Shown piece by piece: positions 25,701 through 38,270 of a stretch of DNA of 64,000 nucleotides (position 1 is its first letter; every line of letters begins with the position of its first letter). Below the pieces are notes generated by a model. It had not been told where the DNA came from and made no database searches. It saw nothing but the letters and a program-made list of their open reading frames with translations. Location: NCBI GenBank assembly GCA_013396635.1, contig WBMW01005650.1, forward strand, positions 1,291,308 through 1,355,307, given 5' to 3'. The position numbers and the translations under genes are program-made. This DNA is from Penelope pileata. Its lineage: Eukaryota; Chordata; Aves; Galliformes; Cracidae.

Positions 25701-28540
25701 CAGCATGTTCTGGTTTAAGTGCCTTTGGGACCTGGTGGTCATTTCTTTCCATCACCTCTAAACTTGGCTCTGCACCTGTTCCCTACCAGGACCAGTGGGC
25801 TGGTGTTGCAGGATTCTTGTTTTCTGCCTGTTTTTCTGCTCTCGTATTCCACAGTCTACTTTTCCTCATTGATTTCTGCACTTTCAGTTGGTTTACAAGA
25901 AATAACAACTCCCATTCTTGACTGAGGGTCTCACCTTGGCTCGGGTCAGGCAAATGTAAGCACAAAGCCTTCCTCCCATCCTCCCCACTGCAACCTTCTT
26001 AGCAGAATAGAGCAAGCATACAAAACAGATGCCAGCCATCTTAGAAACATACCTGCTTCCTCCTGCTCTCACTTTTTAGACCACTGTGAAATAAGTACTT
26101 GGAATGTTTTGTTTAAAAAAAAAAAAAAGGGCCAACTAGAACTACAGTTTGGTTGAAAAGCCACTGTTCATCAAATGTTTTATACTGTGATTGTTCTGAA
26201 GCTGATTTTAACTGTAACAGTACTGGAGAACAGCCATGTAGCAAACACCCTAAAGAAGCAAATGAGTTTGTCCACTGCAATTTCAGGTAAGCAAATAATA
26301 TAGGCTTTAATTACAATTGGCTGTTGGTTTAGGAAACAGAGAAGAACTGGATTTTCAGCGATGACAGGAGAAAAGCTGAGGATCTAGATATGGGAACAAA
26401 TATTTACTAAAAATAGGTGAGGAGGCACCCAGCTTTCAAACTTGTCTATGTTGCCAAGAACAGCAGACAGGCTACAGAAACCAAACAGTAAGTAAGAACT
26501 AACTTTGTGTGCCTTTCTATTATGATACGTTCCAGACAGGATTTATTTTTCAAATGGTGTGTATCCAACCAATTCCACTACCTCCTTCTCTTGTTAAAAT
26601 CAAAGCAATATAACTCCATCAAGAAAAAAAAAAGGAAGAAAGAGAGAGAAAAGCATAATATCTTCATGGTTGCTTAAGAGATCTCTGCTTACAGTGATAG
26701 GTATCTTAGAAAGGAAATTGATGTATCTTCCTTTCTTCTTTGTGTGTTCTTGGTATCACAAGCTGTGCACAGCATGCTTTCAATTAATTTAAACTAACTT
26801 TCCATCTGCTCCAACAAATGTAGGATTTGAATGAAAGACAGTATGATGGAGTGTCATGAAATACGCTAATAGCAAACACTAATGTGAAAGCCAGTCTTCT
26901 GTGGAAAATATAATAACCGTTGTGCACTCTTTCTAGTCCATATTAAAGGCTCACTTTAGAGAAAAATGTTTATTGTTTTCAATATTTGCCTAATCAAGAT
27001 GGGAAATGAAAGCTTTTGCAAAGGAGATGGAGTTTTACGTTTTACAGAGCATAGTAATTTGAAGAACAGGATGTATCAGATCGATTCCTTTTTAATTGCC
27101 ACTTTTATCAAGCTTTGTTATGGGATTATTTCATTATGTTTCTACACTTAAAGCAAAAAAACTACAAATGCTGTATATGATTAGAACTTGGAAAGCTTTG
27201 GCTTTGTTATCAGTTGAATCAGAATAGTGTGTATTATGTGAGCATTCTAATTTTCCCCAACAAATTAAAGTTCCAACAAAGGTATTTAAATTTGAAAAGG
27301 CAAGGCCACAGTAAAACAGCTACAATGTCTACATTCAAGTAATGACACAGGCTAAATTACAGTAACTACATACAACAAAAGCCTTTTGCTACTAAATGTA
27401 TGTCCTTTACAGGCATTACTGTAGTCCTTCTGTTTTTTGTTTTTCCTTTTAGTATGAGGTAGGAATGTGTCTTCAATTTTGGCATCTGCCTTTCAAGCAA
27501 TAACCATTTAAAGACGTGGTAATTAAATTCTACCTGCAGCCCAATTTTGTTTCGTATTGAACCCTTGAGAATAGGGCTATGGCCTTTTTCCCTGTTTGAA
27601 TTAGCATGTGAATTTGCAGAGCAGAATTTATTTTGGATACTGGTTCTTACTCCCAATATTTCTCACATCAAGTACTGTACTTCTTAGCCCTGGTTTGACC
27701 ACTCTGACTGATCAAATAACTGCAAATCAAAATTCTAAACTTAGTGAGACACACAGGGAAGCATGGTGGCAGCATTATTATGAACAACAGCAAGTAGAAG
27801 ATAATAAGCCTGTTCCTGATAGTTATTACCTCAAATTCAGTGCCATTTGCATTTAAAAGTAGAGTTCCATAGAGGATAATTCTACATAATTTTGTGCAGA
27901 TCCACAGAAACCAATGTTATATTTTCTTAGCAATTATGTGCCCAAATCCAAACTTATGGTGAAGACTGAGATGCGTCTCAGTGGCTGCAGTCTGTAGCTG
28001 CCACTTCTTCCTAGGTTTAAATTCCTCAAAACTGTTGGTTTCCTTTAGACCTGCATGGAAGGCCTCTATGCTTGGCAAGAGCTCTAGTTGCAGGTGTCCT
28101 CAGATCCCACCTATGGATCAAACACCATAAAAGACACCTAGTAGGTGAAGGGAAGGGTCCTTCAAAGTAAGAAATTAAACAATTTATTTTCCTGGGAGAA
28201 TCTAAGCACCTAGCACCTAATGTCTATGATCTCACTGCAGTGTGCCCTCCTTGCCAATTTCTGGCCATTTTGAGGGAGACAACTTGCCAGAGTTGTTCAA
28301 TTCTGCAGAAAACTGAAGATTTCCCAGGGAGAGATGGTATGTGAAAAAAACTGTTTAATTTGCTTTAGTTCCTTTTTGGTTTGCCACAAGCAGACCCAAC
28401 CACAGAGAAGTTTGTTTCCCAGACAGCTACTTTAGTTCATTGATACACTTTAGATGTAGCAGTTGCTGCAGAGATATGAGACATGAAGGTTCGTAAGTTT
28501 TTTATCTGACCTGCTGAGACAGGTGAGAAATTACATACAT
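22713..28540. other. Intergenic sequence; contains one unusually long ORF
   Basis: No recognisable exon of a known gene. Landmarks are an A-run at about 26116-26129, a purine-rich patch at about 26622-26651, and the 198-codon open frame described separately (24866-25462). GC-richer sequence around 25613-25990 has no recognisable identity. Confidence 0.45.
24866..25462 (+). other. 198-codon ORF of unknown status
   Basis: An uninterrupted frame from ATG (24866) to TGA (25460-25462) encodes a lysine- and glutamate-rich peptide with no domain, signal peptide or family that I recognise. A stop lies three codons upstream of the ATG, so the frame does not extend further 5'. At this base composition a frame this long is expected only rarely by chance in 64 kb (my rough estimate is 0.01-0.02). 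There is no CpG-rich promoter near it and no avian gene comes to mind. It could be chance, a decayed retrocopy or an exon of an unannotated transcript. It is not asserted to be a gene. Confidence 0.2.
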
Positions 28541-28611
28541 GCTTTTGGACATGAAAATATAATCATTCATCATTGACCTTTAGGAAAGATCTTATATGTA
28601 TGTCCAAAAGC
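28541..28611. other. Pre-miRNA-sized hairpin
   Basis: A 12-bp perfect inverted repeat (GCTTTTGGACAT at 28541-28552 against ATGTCCAAAAGC at 28600-28611) extends inward with a few mismatches to give about 19 pairs over 24 positions. The loop is about 23 nt (28565-28587) and the total is 71 nt. The size and shape fit a microRNA precursor, but I do not recognise either arm as a known miRNA. It could equally be a chance fold or a terminal-repeat relic. Confidence 0.4.
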
Positions 28612-29567
28612 TCGTCCATTTTCCTAGTTACATCATACCGACTAATAAAAAGTATTAATTTTCCCTGCAGACCTTTCCTCCCTTCTATTCTACAGGACAC
28701 TTGTATGCCTACAGCAGATAGTGTCCTAGACAATTGATACACTCAACCCGAAATCTTTGTCTGAGAAGTGATTAGACAAGCTTAATTAGAGCTGGCATGA
28801 GAAAATATGTCTGTAAACCTGAACAATTCTGGCCAGAAAGGTATGTTCAAAGGGCTCTGACTGCTCTGTTAGTCATGCTCATTTTTCAGGTAATACATAC
28901 AACAGTGGATAATATTTAGCCACCATTAAGCATTTTTCCATTTGGGACTGTTTCATGCACAAGTCAACCATTTAATCAATCTCATTCGTTGCTAGATTAA
29001 AACTGGCGTGACTGCAAAGAAGTGAGGGGAAAAGAGAAAATGAGATGCACCGTTAGAAAACACCATCCAGAAGTGATAGATTAAGCTATTTGAAATAGTA
29101 AATGAGTTTGGGGACATTTTACTTTATGTCTAAATTGGATCATTGGCTGAAAAATAATCACTTGGTCCTACAAAGTCATAACCTGGAAATGAGATGGAGA
29201 CAGAAGTTAAAAGAAGATGAGCAATGGAGATAAGAGATCAAGCATGCGGCAAGGCAGGGATGATAAAACAAGTTATTTAAGGCAGGAAACAACGACAACT
29301 AATGGTAATTAGCAGTAATGCAAACACGTTTTCCCTTTATAAATTGAATGTTGGTGTCAGTATGATTTGCCTGAATGTGCATTCAGGGGAGAACATGGCT
29401 TTAAAGTGCTAACAAGAAGGCAGAAAAGAATTACCAGAGCATCACCTATATATATATGATATGTGTGTTTACTTCCCAACTGTTATCTGAGCAACCCGAA
29501 TAAATGTAAAAATATTTTCAGAATTGGATTGTTCTGTGAAGCATACAAGAGACAATAATCTGTTTTT

Positions 29568-29613
29568 TAAGTATTATTATTATTAAGTATTATTAAGTAT
29601 TATTAAGTATTAT
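29568..29613 (+). repeat. TAAGTATTAT tandem repeat
   Basis: Four copies of the 10-mer TAAGTATTAT occur. The first is separated from the other three by an extra TATTAT, so both a 10-bp and a 3-bp slippage unit are visible. Confidence 0.9.
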
Positions 29614-30467
29614 TCACTCAGTCATGTGTTGGCAAATTCTCACCTCCCATCCTTAGCAATGCTCCTTACATGAAATAAATGCTGCATCCCAGTCCTGAGG
29701 GATGTGAAGGATAGGGCTCAAGATGAAGTAGAGCTGTTTGTGACTAGAAAGAGATGAATCTTGAAGCTTCTAGATTCAATTCAGAAGTTAAATATGTTTC
29801 ATAAAATGAAAATACACCATCCTTCTGTCCAAGTAGTTAAATATTCAGGAGTAAGAACGTGGTTAATATATATATATAAGTCATTAACAATTAATCAGAG
29901 ACAGTTTGTGTCAGGCTGGAGGAGATCTAAGTATCAATGAGGTCTGAAAAGCCAGGTAAGTTTGGGTGACAGAGCTATCAAGTGGACAGGAAGAAAAAAC
30001 TAATCTGTAGCTAGATGAGACTTGCAGTAGTGACAGACCCATGGACCGTAATGAATGAACAAGTCCAGCTGATTGATTTACTCAGATGTTAATAAACAGG
30101 GTGCTGTATAGACAGGTCCACCATCCCAGCACACCACTGGTCTCCTTCAGAGATCCCATATTGTAGATACATGTAACAGCTGTATTTTTTTTTTTTTTTT
30201 TAAGGGCTGTACATCATTCCTGGGCTGCTGACTGAATATAGATATGGTTTAATTTTATAGTAGGCTATTGGTAACACATATTTCTTTATAATGTGAGGAT
30301 TGAATTAAAACATATAACACTTCCTGCATTACTTCCAGACATAAAGTTTTAGCTTCCCAGTCTGAAAATATTGACTCTAATTATTAAATATTTAAGGTAC
30401 TCCACTGTTATAAGAAATGTATTTTTGAGTGCTATTTACCATTTTCTTTGTTGAGCTATTTTCTTTT

Positions 30468-30485
30468 TAATAATAATAATAATAA
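30468..30485 (+). repeat. (AAT)n microsatellite
   Basis: Six consecutive AAT triplets in an AT-rich context. Confidence 0.85.
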
Positions 30486-32610
30486 AATCACATCTTTCCT
30501 ACGTGATTAAAATACCTCGGAGGTAGTTAATTGAGATTAAGCACCTGGCTTATATAAAGTGTGTCATCTGAATTCACAGTCAAGTAAACCATAATTGCAA
30601 CAATTTTTCTTTCTTCTAGAATCCTTTTTAAGCATCAATTTTTTGTATATTTGCATTCTTATTTGTCTCATTTTGTTTTGGTTTGTAAAGACTGATTTTA
30701 AATTAGTAACCAGGCTTTCAAGGCTCATGGTAGGTCTTAGATAAGGTGCAAAAATGATGCAAAAAGTATGCAGTGATAATTGAGTGTCAATTTAAGAACA
30801 TGTTCCCCATTGAACAGGTGCCTGTAGCTTCCTGTGAAGTTGAGGTTGTTGCTAATACACTGTTAACAGGATCCCAGGAGTTTCCATGCAGTTCATTTCA
30901 CACTTGGACGTTGCAATATTTGCAACAATTCACAGAGTTCAGAAATGTCCAGGAGACTTTGGCAGGGACAGCCGAGCAAAATGCTAATAAGGAAAACAGA
31001 ACAGAAGCCTGAGCCAGCTTTCCACTGTTGCCAGACTCCATCAGCACTACACAATGTTGACATGAAAAAAAGAATTCTTTCATCTCCTCTAGCCATAAAC
31101 CAATGGGGATTTTATTTATTTATTAACAGAGAAATAACAGAATGAAATAGAAGGGAGGGCTTGAAAGGAGCCCATTGTGTTAGGCCAGTGATATCTCCCT
31201 CACATGAATGAGTATTTGTGAACGAGTTTTGTTTCATAACACAGCTATGTAACACGAGCATCCAGCAGGCAGATCGGTGTTTGTCATCCTGCAGGGTAAT
31301 TTACAGTCCTGAAAAATTAGGAGGAGAATGCTAGCAAATTAAAACTGATCTGATGTATATTACGCTTTGTAAATGACATATAATGTGAAAAGTAATAGAG
31401 TCCGCCAGTTGGGCTTCCAAGGTCTTAGGTCAGTCAAGCATCAAACCCTGAAAAAGTGTTTGGCTTACACTTACTTCTGCTTGGAACAGTAAAGGTGCAT
31501 TATATAAAGCCTGACTGACCTCCAAAGGGCAGAGGTCAGAGTAGGCTGGTTTATAAAGTTCCCATCAGTAGGACCCGGATTTCCAGGCACATGCTCGTGG
31601 GCAACAACAGCAGAATCAAACTTTATTGTGGCTTTCAATACAAAGATCACCCTCGATTTTGCTAGAAACAACTATTTTTAGTACATCTCCTGAACAGGAC
31701 CCGCTGCTATGCAATTGTTTTTGTGATGCTATTTCTATCAAGAGTGAGTGTCAAGTTTTCAGCCTTGACTCGTGTGACATCCTTCTTCTAAACAGGGTAA
31801 TTTCAGAGTTTTTCAGAATTTTTCAGAGTAAAATAGAATTGTTAGCATGCTCCTTGAATGGCATTTCCTTAGAGATTTAACATGATTTTTTTAATCTCTA
31901 TTACGAGAAAGGCAGCAAGATGCATTTCATAAAAGTCTGGTGTATAACTGATAAATGTCTTCTGACTCACAAGAAATTGGTCAGCTTGTAAAAACTGTTC
32001 GTGAATCAGCAGCCTTTGGTAAGAACCAACTAACAGGGATCTCCCGTAGGAAAAAGTGCTACACAACACAGAAGCTATAAGCGTGCTGAGAATTTTATTT
32101 TATGCTCTCTAGTCTTAGCGTTTCAGATTTGTTGGCTTAAAGGAAAGATGCAGAGAGCCAAGAGTGGGGTCTTCAGAAACCAAATGACAACTGAATGTGT
32201 TGTAGGGATAAATAATTTCTAAATTGAGTCTCTTTTTTTTCTTTTTTTTAAAGAATATTTTTCCAGATTTTGTGAAGACCTCTGTTAGAAAATGTTTTTT
32301 CCAAATTTACTTTGTACTTCAAAACAAACCAAACAAAAAAAAATGCCCTCAGCAAAACCTGAAAGTAGCAGAAAATCCATTGCTGGGATAATGAAGATGA
32401 CACTGTCCCTACTTCCATCCCTTTAAAGACATTTGAATCACCCCAATTCCCATATTAATTAGTCTCTAGTATGGTTTAATTGCATTGTACTATTTTTTTC
32501 CCAATGAACTGAATTTTGTAATGAGTATTCATTAATAACAAATTAAAAGAAAAATAACCTATTCTTTTGTGGGAGAGGGCAATGAAACTCCTCACCTTAG
32601 CTTCTATATT

Positions 32611-32636
32611 TGTATATGTGTGTGTATATATACACA
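32611..32636 (+). repeat. GT/TA dinucleotide microsatellite
   Basis: Alternating purine-pyrimidine tract TGTATATGTGTGTGTATATA running into a TACACA end. Part of it is self-complementary. Confidence 0.85.
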
Positions 32637-34697
32637 TTTTTGACAGTTTGATGTGGATACTATAACTATTCCATTCATGTTTTTCTCTTTGTTATAAGTG
32701 AATTGCATGACATTTAAATGTTCATATTGCTTTCCTCTCCCTTATTCTGTGTAAGCAGGGCAACAGACAAGGAGGAGATGCAGCAGCAAGAGAACTTCTG
32801 TTTAAAATTGTTGCATGAAGAAAGTAAGTCTTGGATTGTATCCAGTTGGCCCTGGCTGACAGAGCTGTGTACAGTACACATTTTCATTAGCTTCATTAGG
32901 TACTTAGCACTTATTTGCTAAAGAATAAAGTACACAGTACAAGGAACAGAAATTGAGAGTGCAAGAAAGCAGTGCAGCCCACGAGTTGTGTAAACGATGA
33001 CAGGCAACTACAACTAAAAGTAAGTTTATCGTGGAACTGCTGAAACAGTAAGCACTGATGGCCCTTTAGTAAGGGGCCAAGACAGAGCGTCTGTGCAAGA
33101 GCGATGATGGAACGTCAAAAGCACAGGGCCCAGATAGAAGGACTGCCTTAACAGGGCGAGAAAGAGGGGTTAAAAATGAACTAAGCTCTTCTCCAGTAAC
33201 TCTTCTGTTTCATTTGCTGGGGGCTTGCTCATCTTGTACAAACATAGACTGGCAGCTCAGTGGTACGTGGGGCTTGACATGCACATCAGGGTTAATAGAA
33301 GGTATAATGTCTGGCAGGAGTCCTGAGCAGAGTCTGACAAGTGCTCAGCTGTCCCGTGGCCGTGGGCTCCTGAACCCTCCTGGCCCTGTGCTGCTGGCTG
33401 AGGCTTTGGTCCCTGCTCAGGGAAGGGTTCAGCTCCCGGCCGGTGCCTGTGTGAGGTTCTGGCACTGTGCCTCTGCATCCTGGCTCTTTGGTCACTGTGC
33501 TGAGGGGGCTGTGCTTGCCAGGAGGCTGAGTCCCCAACTGGCTCTGCCACCAGCATGGTTTTAAATGGTGCCCTTTGACTACTTCTGTATTTCTACCCTT
33601 ATATACCAGTTCTGTTCCTACCACCAAAACGGAGTGAGAAGAGGGTGCTTTGTGGTCTAACGGAAGTAAAAACACAAGAGAATGCAGCCTGATGGGCACA
33701 TGGAGGGCAAAACCCTGCAATCAGCTCTGCCAGCATGGTGGTGAGCAGCTGCACTGAGCCCTTGGCAGCTCTGACCATGTAGGTTTTTTGTTCAGCTCAA
33801 AGAAAGGACTGCTCTCTAGAGCCATTATTATTTCAATTTCTCTGTGCAGGATCCAAAAGGAAGCCATTTTCAAATGGATTCATTCTTTTTTTTTTTTGTT
33901 TTTTTTTTTTGTTTCTTTTTCTCCCCTACCATTAGTAACAATGGCAAAACTTGCAAGGCACCATGGCTAGAGTTTTCAGCACAGGTCTAGTTCTTACATG
34001 ATGGAGCTAATAGCTAAAGCCTGAACACGTGAATTTTATTGCACCAGAAAGTCTAAATCTTTCCTTTAGACTTACTGCCTTGTAACAAGGGTTATTCTAA
34101 TTGCTACAATATATTGTTTCTACTTTGCTTTATTGGTGGACTCTGTCATGTTCACTATCATCCTTTCATGAATTAAATATCTCTGATCTTGTTCTTTTTC
34201 TTTTTGGCAATCCAATATACAAAAGGCTGAATATCTGTTAATTGGGGCACCTGTTCTCTAGAGGTTTTACTGTTTTTGCTCAATATGAAAGATGATGACA
34301 ATTAAGTTACCTTGGAGATAGCAAAAACATTTCAATGTATATTAGCTCATGACGACTCTAAAAAAAGGAGAGAGTTTATAGTTATGTAATTATTTTATCT
34401 GTTAGGGGCGAAAAAGTTTCAGCTCATAGTTTTCTAGATATTAGTGATGTCAGTGAACTGAGTGGTTCAAATCCCACCAAAAGCTTTCTCCTTTGGTACC
34501 AGCCAAGTCAATAATACATGCTGTAACCCCAAGGCAGGTTATAATCTTTGTTTTACAGCCACTTGGAAGGTGTCTTAAAGCACTGTTGTTTTACTGCAAC
34601 TGATCAGATAGCACAAAGAATGAGACACAGCTGACATTATGTTTTATTTATTTGTGTACAAAGAGGCACTCTTTGATTTGTTGTTGTTTCCAAGTGC

Positions 34698-34788
34698 GGG
34701 CTGGCCTCATTATCTTGCCACTGTCCCTTGCAGATCAATTACAGCAAGGGTGGAGTTGGCAAGATAACTAGAGTGGCAAAATTAGCCC
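34698..34788. other. Pre-miRNA-like hairpin
   Basis: The left arm TTATCTTGCCA...CCCTTGC (34710-34731) pairs with the right arm GCAAGGG...TGGCAAGATAA (34744-34767) around a 12-nt loop. A small internal mismatch bubble lies between an 11-bp and a 7-bp perfect block. Outer GGGCT (34698-34702) and AGCCC (34784-34788) can close a longer imperfect stem of about 91 nt. The 13-mer GCAAGATAACTAG in the right arm recurs in direct orientation at 34826-34838. I do not recognise it as a known microRNA, and a transposon relic is an alternative. Confidence 0.4.
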
Positions 34789-35340
34789 CAAATAAAATTT
34801 GTTCCCAGGTGGCTGCTGGCGTGAAGCAAGATAACTAGTGCAAACAACAATGGCAGTATTAGTAAAAGCTGAAATTTTAAAACCTGTTAGTGACTTGAAG
34901 ATTTAGTCCAGTCCATGATCATTGTCTACTTCTGGTTCAATATCCTTTTGTTGAACGTCTGTTTTCAGTTTGGAAAGACAATACAAAGAAAGATTTTAAA
35001 ATAAATGCATACACTTCAAGAAAAGCTGCTTATGAGCATCCCTTATCCCAAGTCAATTACTTCAGTATTGTAACTTATTGCAGAACGCTTTGAAAACAGT
35101 TCTTTAAATGTAAGACTCCAGGGTATAATATTTCATTCGGAATTTTCAGAATGCCTGCAGTAATGAGGCAATGTAAATACTTTTGCTTTTCTTGTTTTGG
35201 ACAGTTAGTCATGAAAAGTACATCCAGCCAAAGCAATGATGGTGTCCGTCAACTGTGTATGGAAACATTCAGTTAGACAAAACAAGTCATAAGTTATAAC
35301 ACAGTGTTGAAGTGTCTAGGACTCCAGTAACTTACACGCT
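34789..35340. other. Intergenic sequence, nothing recognised
   Basis: AT-rich, with no exon, RNA gene or repeat family recognised apart from the 13-mer copy at 34826-34838. Confidence 0.45.
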
Positions 35341-35480
35341 GCTGTAACTGCAGGGGCAGCGGAGGTCGTCAGGCACTGGGAGGTGGATGAGTGGAGTCCG
35401 GCCGGAGGCGTGGCGGCAGAGGACGAGCATCCCGGTAGTTTTACAGCAGGAGCAATGACCCTTGCTTTGTTTCTGCAGGT
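35341..35480. promoter_or_regulatory. Short CpG-dense patch with flanking splice donors
   Basis: About eight CpG dinucleotides fall within 100 bp (35350-35445), in DNA where CpG is otherwise scarce. On the plus strand CTGCAG|GTAAGA lies at about 35474-35485. On the minus strand a GTAAGT donor lies at 35335-35330. This could be the first exon or promoter of an unannotated non-coding transcript in either direction. No coding frame with recognisable similarity runs through it, and the CpG count is too small to call a true CpG island. Confidence 0.25.
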
Positions 35481-37683
35481 AAGAAGGTTGTACTGAAGCC
35501 AGAAGGGACTGTTCTGATTTACTATTGCAGGGGAAAAATGTAACTGGATTGAACTGTGCAAAGTTACTGAGTAACAGTGAGACTGCAATCCAGAATGTGC
35601 GGTGTTAGATGAGGCGTAAGGTTGAAAGGGCAATACAAAACTTCTTCCTCACTAAAAAACCTTCAGCGTTTTTTCTCTCTGTTAACATTTCCTTGCTTAT
35701 CGTTTAACTTTGTTCTATTTCAAATGCCCCTTTTAAGATGCACAGCACAGCATCAGTTTAGGACAATGATCTCAACTGACACCAAAGGAGGTGATGCTCT
35801 TTTGCGATGTCTTTCAGGGAATGACCTTTTGCTCAGTTAAACCACAAGTGTCAAATATGCTCTTTCATCCTCTACTTATTACAGACCACATAAAAAGCCA
35901 CCTTTAGATTCAAAGCCTGATAAACCATAGGCAATCTGCAAAAGGTACAAAGCAGGACCCCATGGAGGTGGGGCTTGGGGAAAGCAAACTGCTGTGGCTT
36001 GTACTCAGATGTTTCCTTCTAGTGCTGCCCTCCCTCCTCCAGCGTCCTCTATTCTCACATGCAGTGAAAAGCCTTTTCAGGGATATTCTATCTTTATGTC
36101 TCTTTGTCACTTTAGATAACTTCCTAGAAGACCTAAGGAAAAAAACTCAAACCACCAACTCACAGGAATTTCAGAAATTCAACAGTCTCTGGCTTTGTGC
36201 TGGAGAAAGAATTTCCTGGCAAAGAGGCAGCAGTGCCATAGTGCTATGGTGCAAATTCTCTGCAAGATTTTCATTCTACCTAGCTTTCTTTTCTTTATTC
36301 TGGCCTGGATTCTGGGCTGCTAGTTATTATTACTTGCTGGGCCCTTTTGCAATGTCTAGGAATGTGCACAGGAAAGCACACAAAACACTGCACTTCCTTT
36401 CCCCTCATAATTGTACATCAGGAGAGCTCAGACAAAAATGAAAATAACTTCTTATAAACCTTGAGTCCTGCTACTAGGAATGTAGCGTGCTCGAGAGATA
36501 AACCTTGTCAATATAGCCTGCAGTTCCTGGCACAGAAGCACCTTAGAGTAGTGCAAACTTTTTGGGGCAACTTGGCCTGGAGCAGTGCATGTCTGAAGGA
36601 TGAAAGGGCTCTAAACCGTGGACTGAGATTTTATGAGTGAGGGTGACAAGTAAACTACATATCTATGTAGTGAGGCTTCCACAACACCTGAGCACAGTCG
36701 GTGAGCAGTACTCATGGTTAAAAGCCATCCTTGAAGCAGCCATGCCAGCAGCGAGCACGGCGGAATGACAGCAGTGCAGCCCTGGAGCTTCCCAGGGTGG
36801 CTCTGCTGACTGACAGTTGCTCAGCCTGTTTCAGTTACAGCGTGCACTTTTTGTGGATACCTCTTCTACATAAGCCGAAATGATGGTGGTAGGTGGGGAA
36901 GGTGACCAGGTGAAGCGGAAGGGAAGTGCATGAAAAATCCATTAAAGCTTCAGTGCGCTGTCCAGCCTAGTGACATCTGACCCGGATCAGCTCAGTGCAA
37001 CACTTTGCAATGAAAGTGGGGCAAAGCATAGCATTACTGCTACCTGAATAGATGCTGAATAATCTACTACTGCTTTCCTGTGTGGTCAAATATTATTTAC
37101 CTCTCTGACCTTCACTTTGTTGCTCTACAAACATGGCATGATGATGAAGGCCACATCTGTTGCTTAGAGCAGTGTGGGAGCTGTATTTAGCTCAGGTCTC
37201 TCCGGCCCTTTGACAGTCTCAGGGTCATTTTGTAGTCCTCTGGTCTTACTGTACTGCGTCAGGAAGGTCTACGCCCACACAAAAGGTAAAAGCCCATACA
37301 TCCTTTATTTGAGCATTTCACAAATAAATTACAAGTTTCTTTGCAACCACGTCATAAATCAAAACGTTTATTTACACCTCAGAAACAGCAAGCAATTCAG
37401 CAACTAGGGCCCAAAGAAACAATTAACTGGAAAGTGGCTGAAGTATCTTCTAAAATCAAACAAAATATTTTTCTCCTTGCTTGAGCTTTAAAAAAAAAAA
37501 AAGGAAAGAAAATCATAAAAAATATCTTGGTGATAAGTTAGAGATTGTTATGGGGCAAATGGTTTTACAGGAGGTTTCTGTCTGAAATGGCAGTAACAAC
37601 ACAGCTTGTTTGTACTGAATTCACCATCATAGTTCACCAGACATGCTCTCATTCTACAATCCCGGACAGGATCTGTGTGCCTG

Positions 37684-37700
37684 TACACACACACACACAC
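37684..37700 (+). repeat. (AC)n microsatellite
   Basis: Eight uninterrupted AC repeats. Confidence 0.9.
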
Positions 37701-38046
37701 TGTCCTTACATTCGTTTTTGCCCCAAATCATCAAATACAGTCACTTGTTAATGCAGAGAAGGAGTGTAATGTTCAAATGGTTAATGAAACTTTCCCAAGT
37801 AGCTGTCCTGTTGAAAACAGAGTAATGCAGTGTTCTGGCTACAAACCCTCCCCTTTTCATTACTAATGACCAGCTGATACACAGACAACTAAAAATGAGT
37901 CAGTAAACAGTTATAAATATCTTCAAATGATATAAATTTTATTAAGAGAGGACAGCTAAAGGTAGCATAAGTACAACATGAGAGTTGGAATAAGCCTGGA
38001 TTTCAATGTGTGGGGTTTTTTGTTGTTTGTTTTTGTTGTCTTTTTT

Positions 38047-38070
38047 TTGGTTGGTTGGTTGGTTGGTTTT
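38047..38070 (+). repeat. (TTGG)n tetranucleotide repeat
   Basis: Five tandem TTGG units follow a T-run. Confidence 0.9.
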
Positions 38071-38200
38071 TCTTCCTTTTAAAAATCAGACTGGCTTGGC
38101 ATACATCACTCAAGCTGTCCCTTAACTCACGTATTCATCCATGATTCATGGGATTAAACTGCTTATTCCAAGTCCCCATGTTGTATTAGTCTTCATCTGC

Positions 38201-38270
38201 ATATATTATATATATATATTTATATATGTATGTGTGTATCTCTATATATCTACATATATACACACACATA
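38201..38270 (+). repeat. Compound AT/GT/AC microsatellite
   Basis: Alternating TATA, TGTG, TATA and CACA blocks give a purine-pyrimidine alternating tract of about 70 bp. It is partly palindromic because the GT block is followed by an AC block. Confidence 0.88.

Larger units (their letters stand above)
28612..34697. other. Intergenic sequence, simple repeats only
   Basis: No exon or RNA gene recognised. Simple repeats present are a (TAAGTATTAT) tandem at 29568-29613, TA runs near 29447-29458 and 29868-29878, a T-run at 30186-30201, ATA triplets at 30468-30485, and a GT/TA block at 32611-32636. A GC-rich patch at about 33300-33560 is described in the findings. A T-rich tract lies at about 33888-33920. 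Confidence 0.45.

Noticed and set aside
35962..36441. 159-codon plus-strand ORF with hydrophobic segments
   Set aside because: No recognisable domain, no splice or promoter context, and a frame of this length is not clearly beyond chance in a 64-kb AT-rich window.
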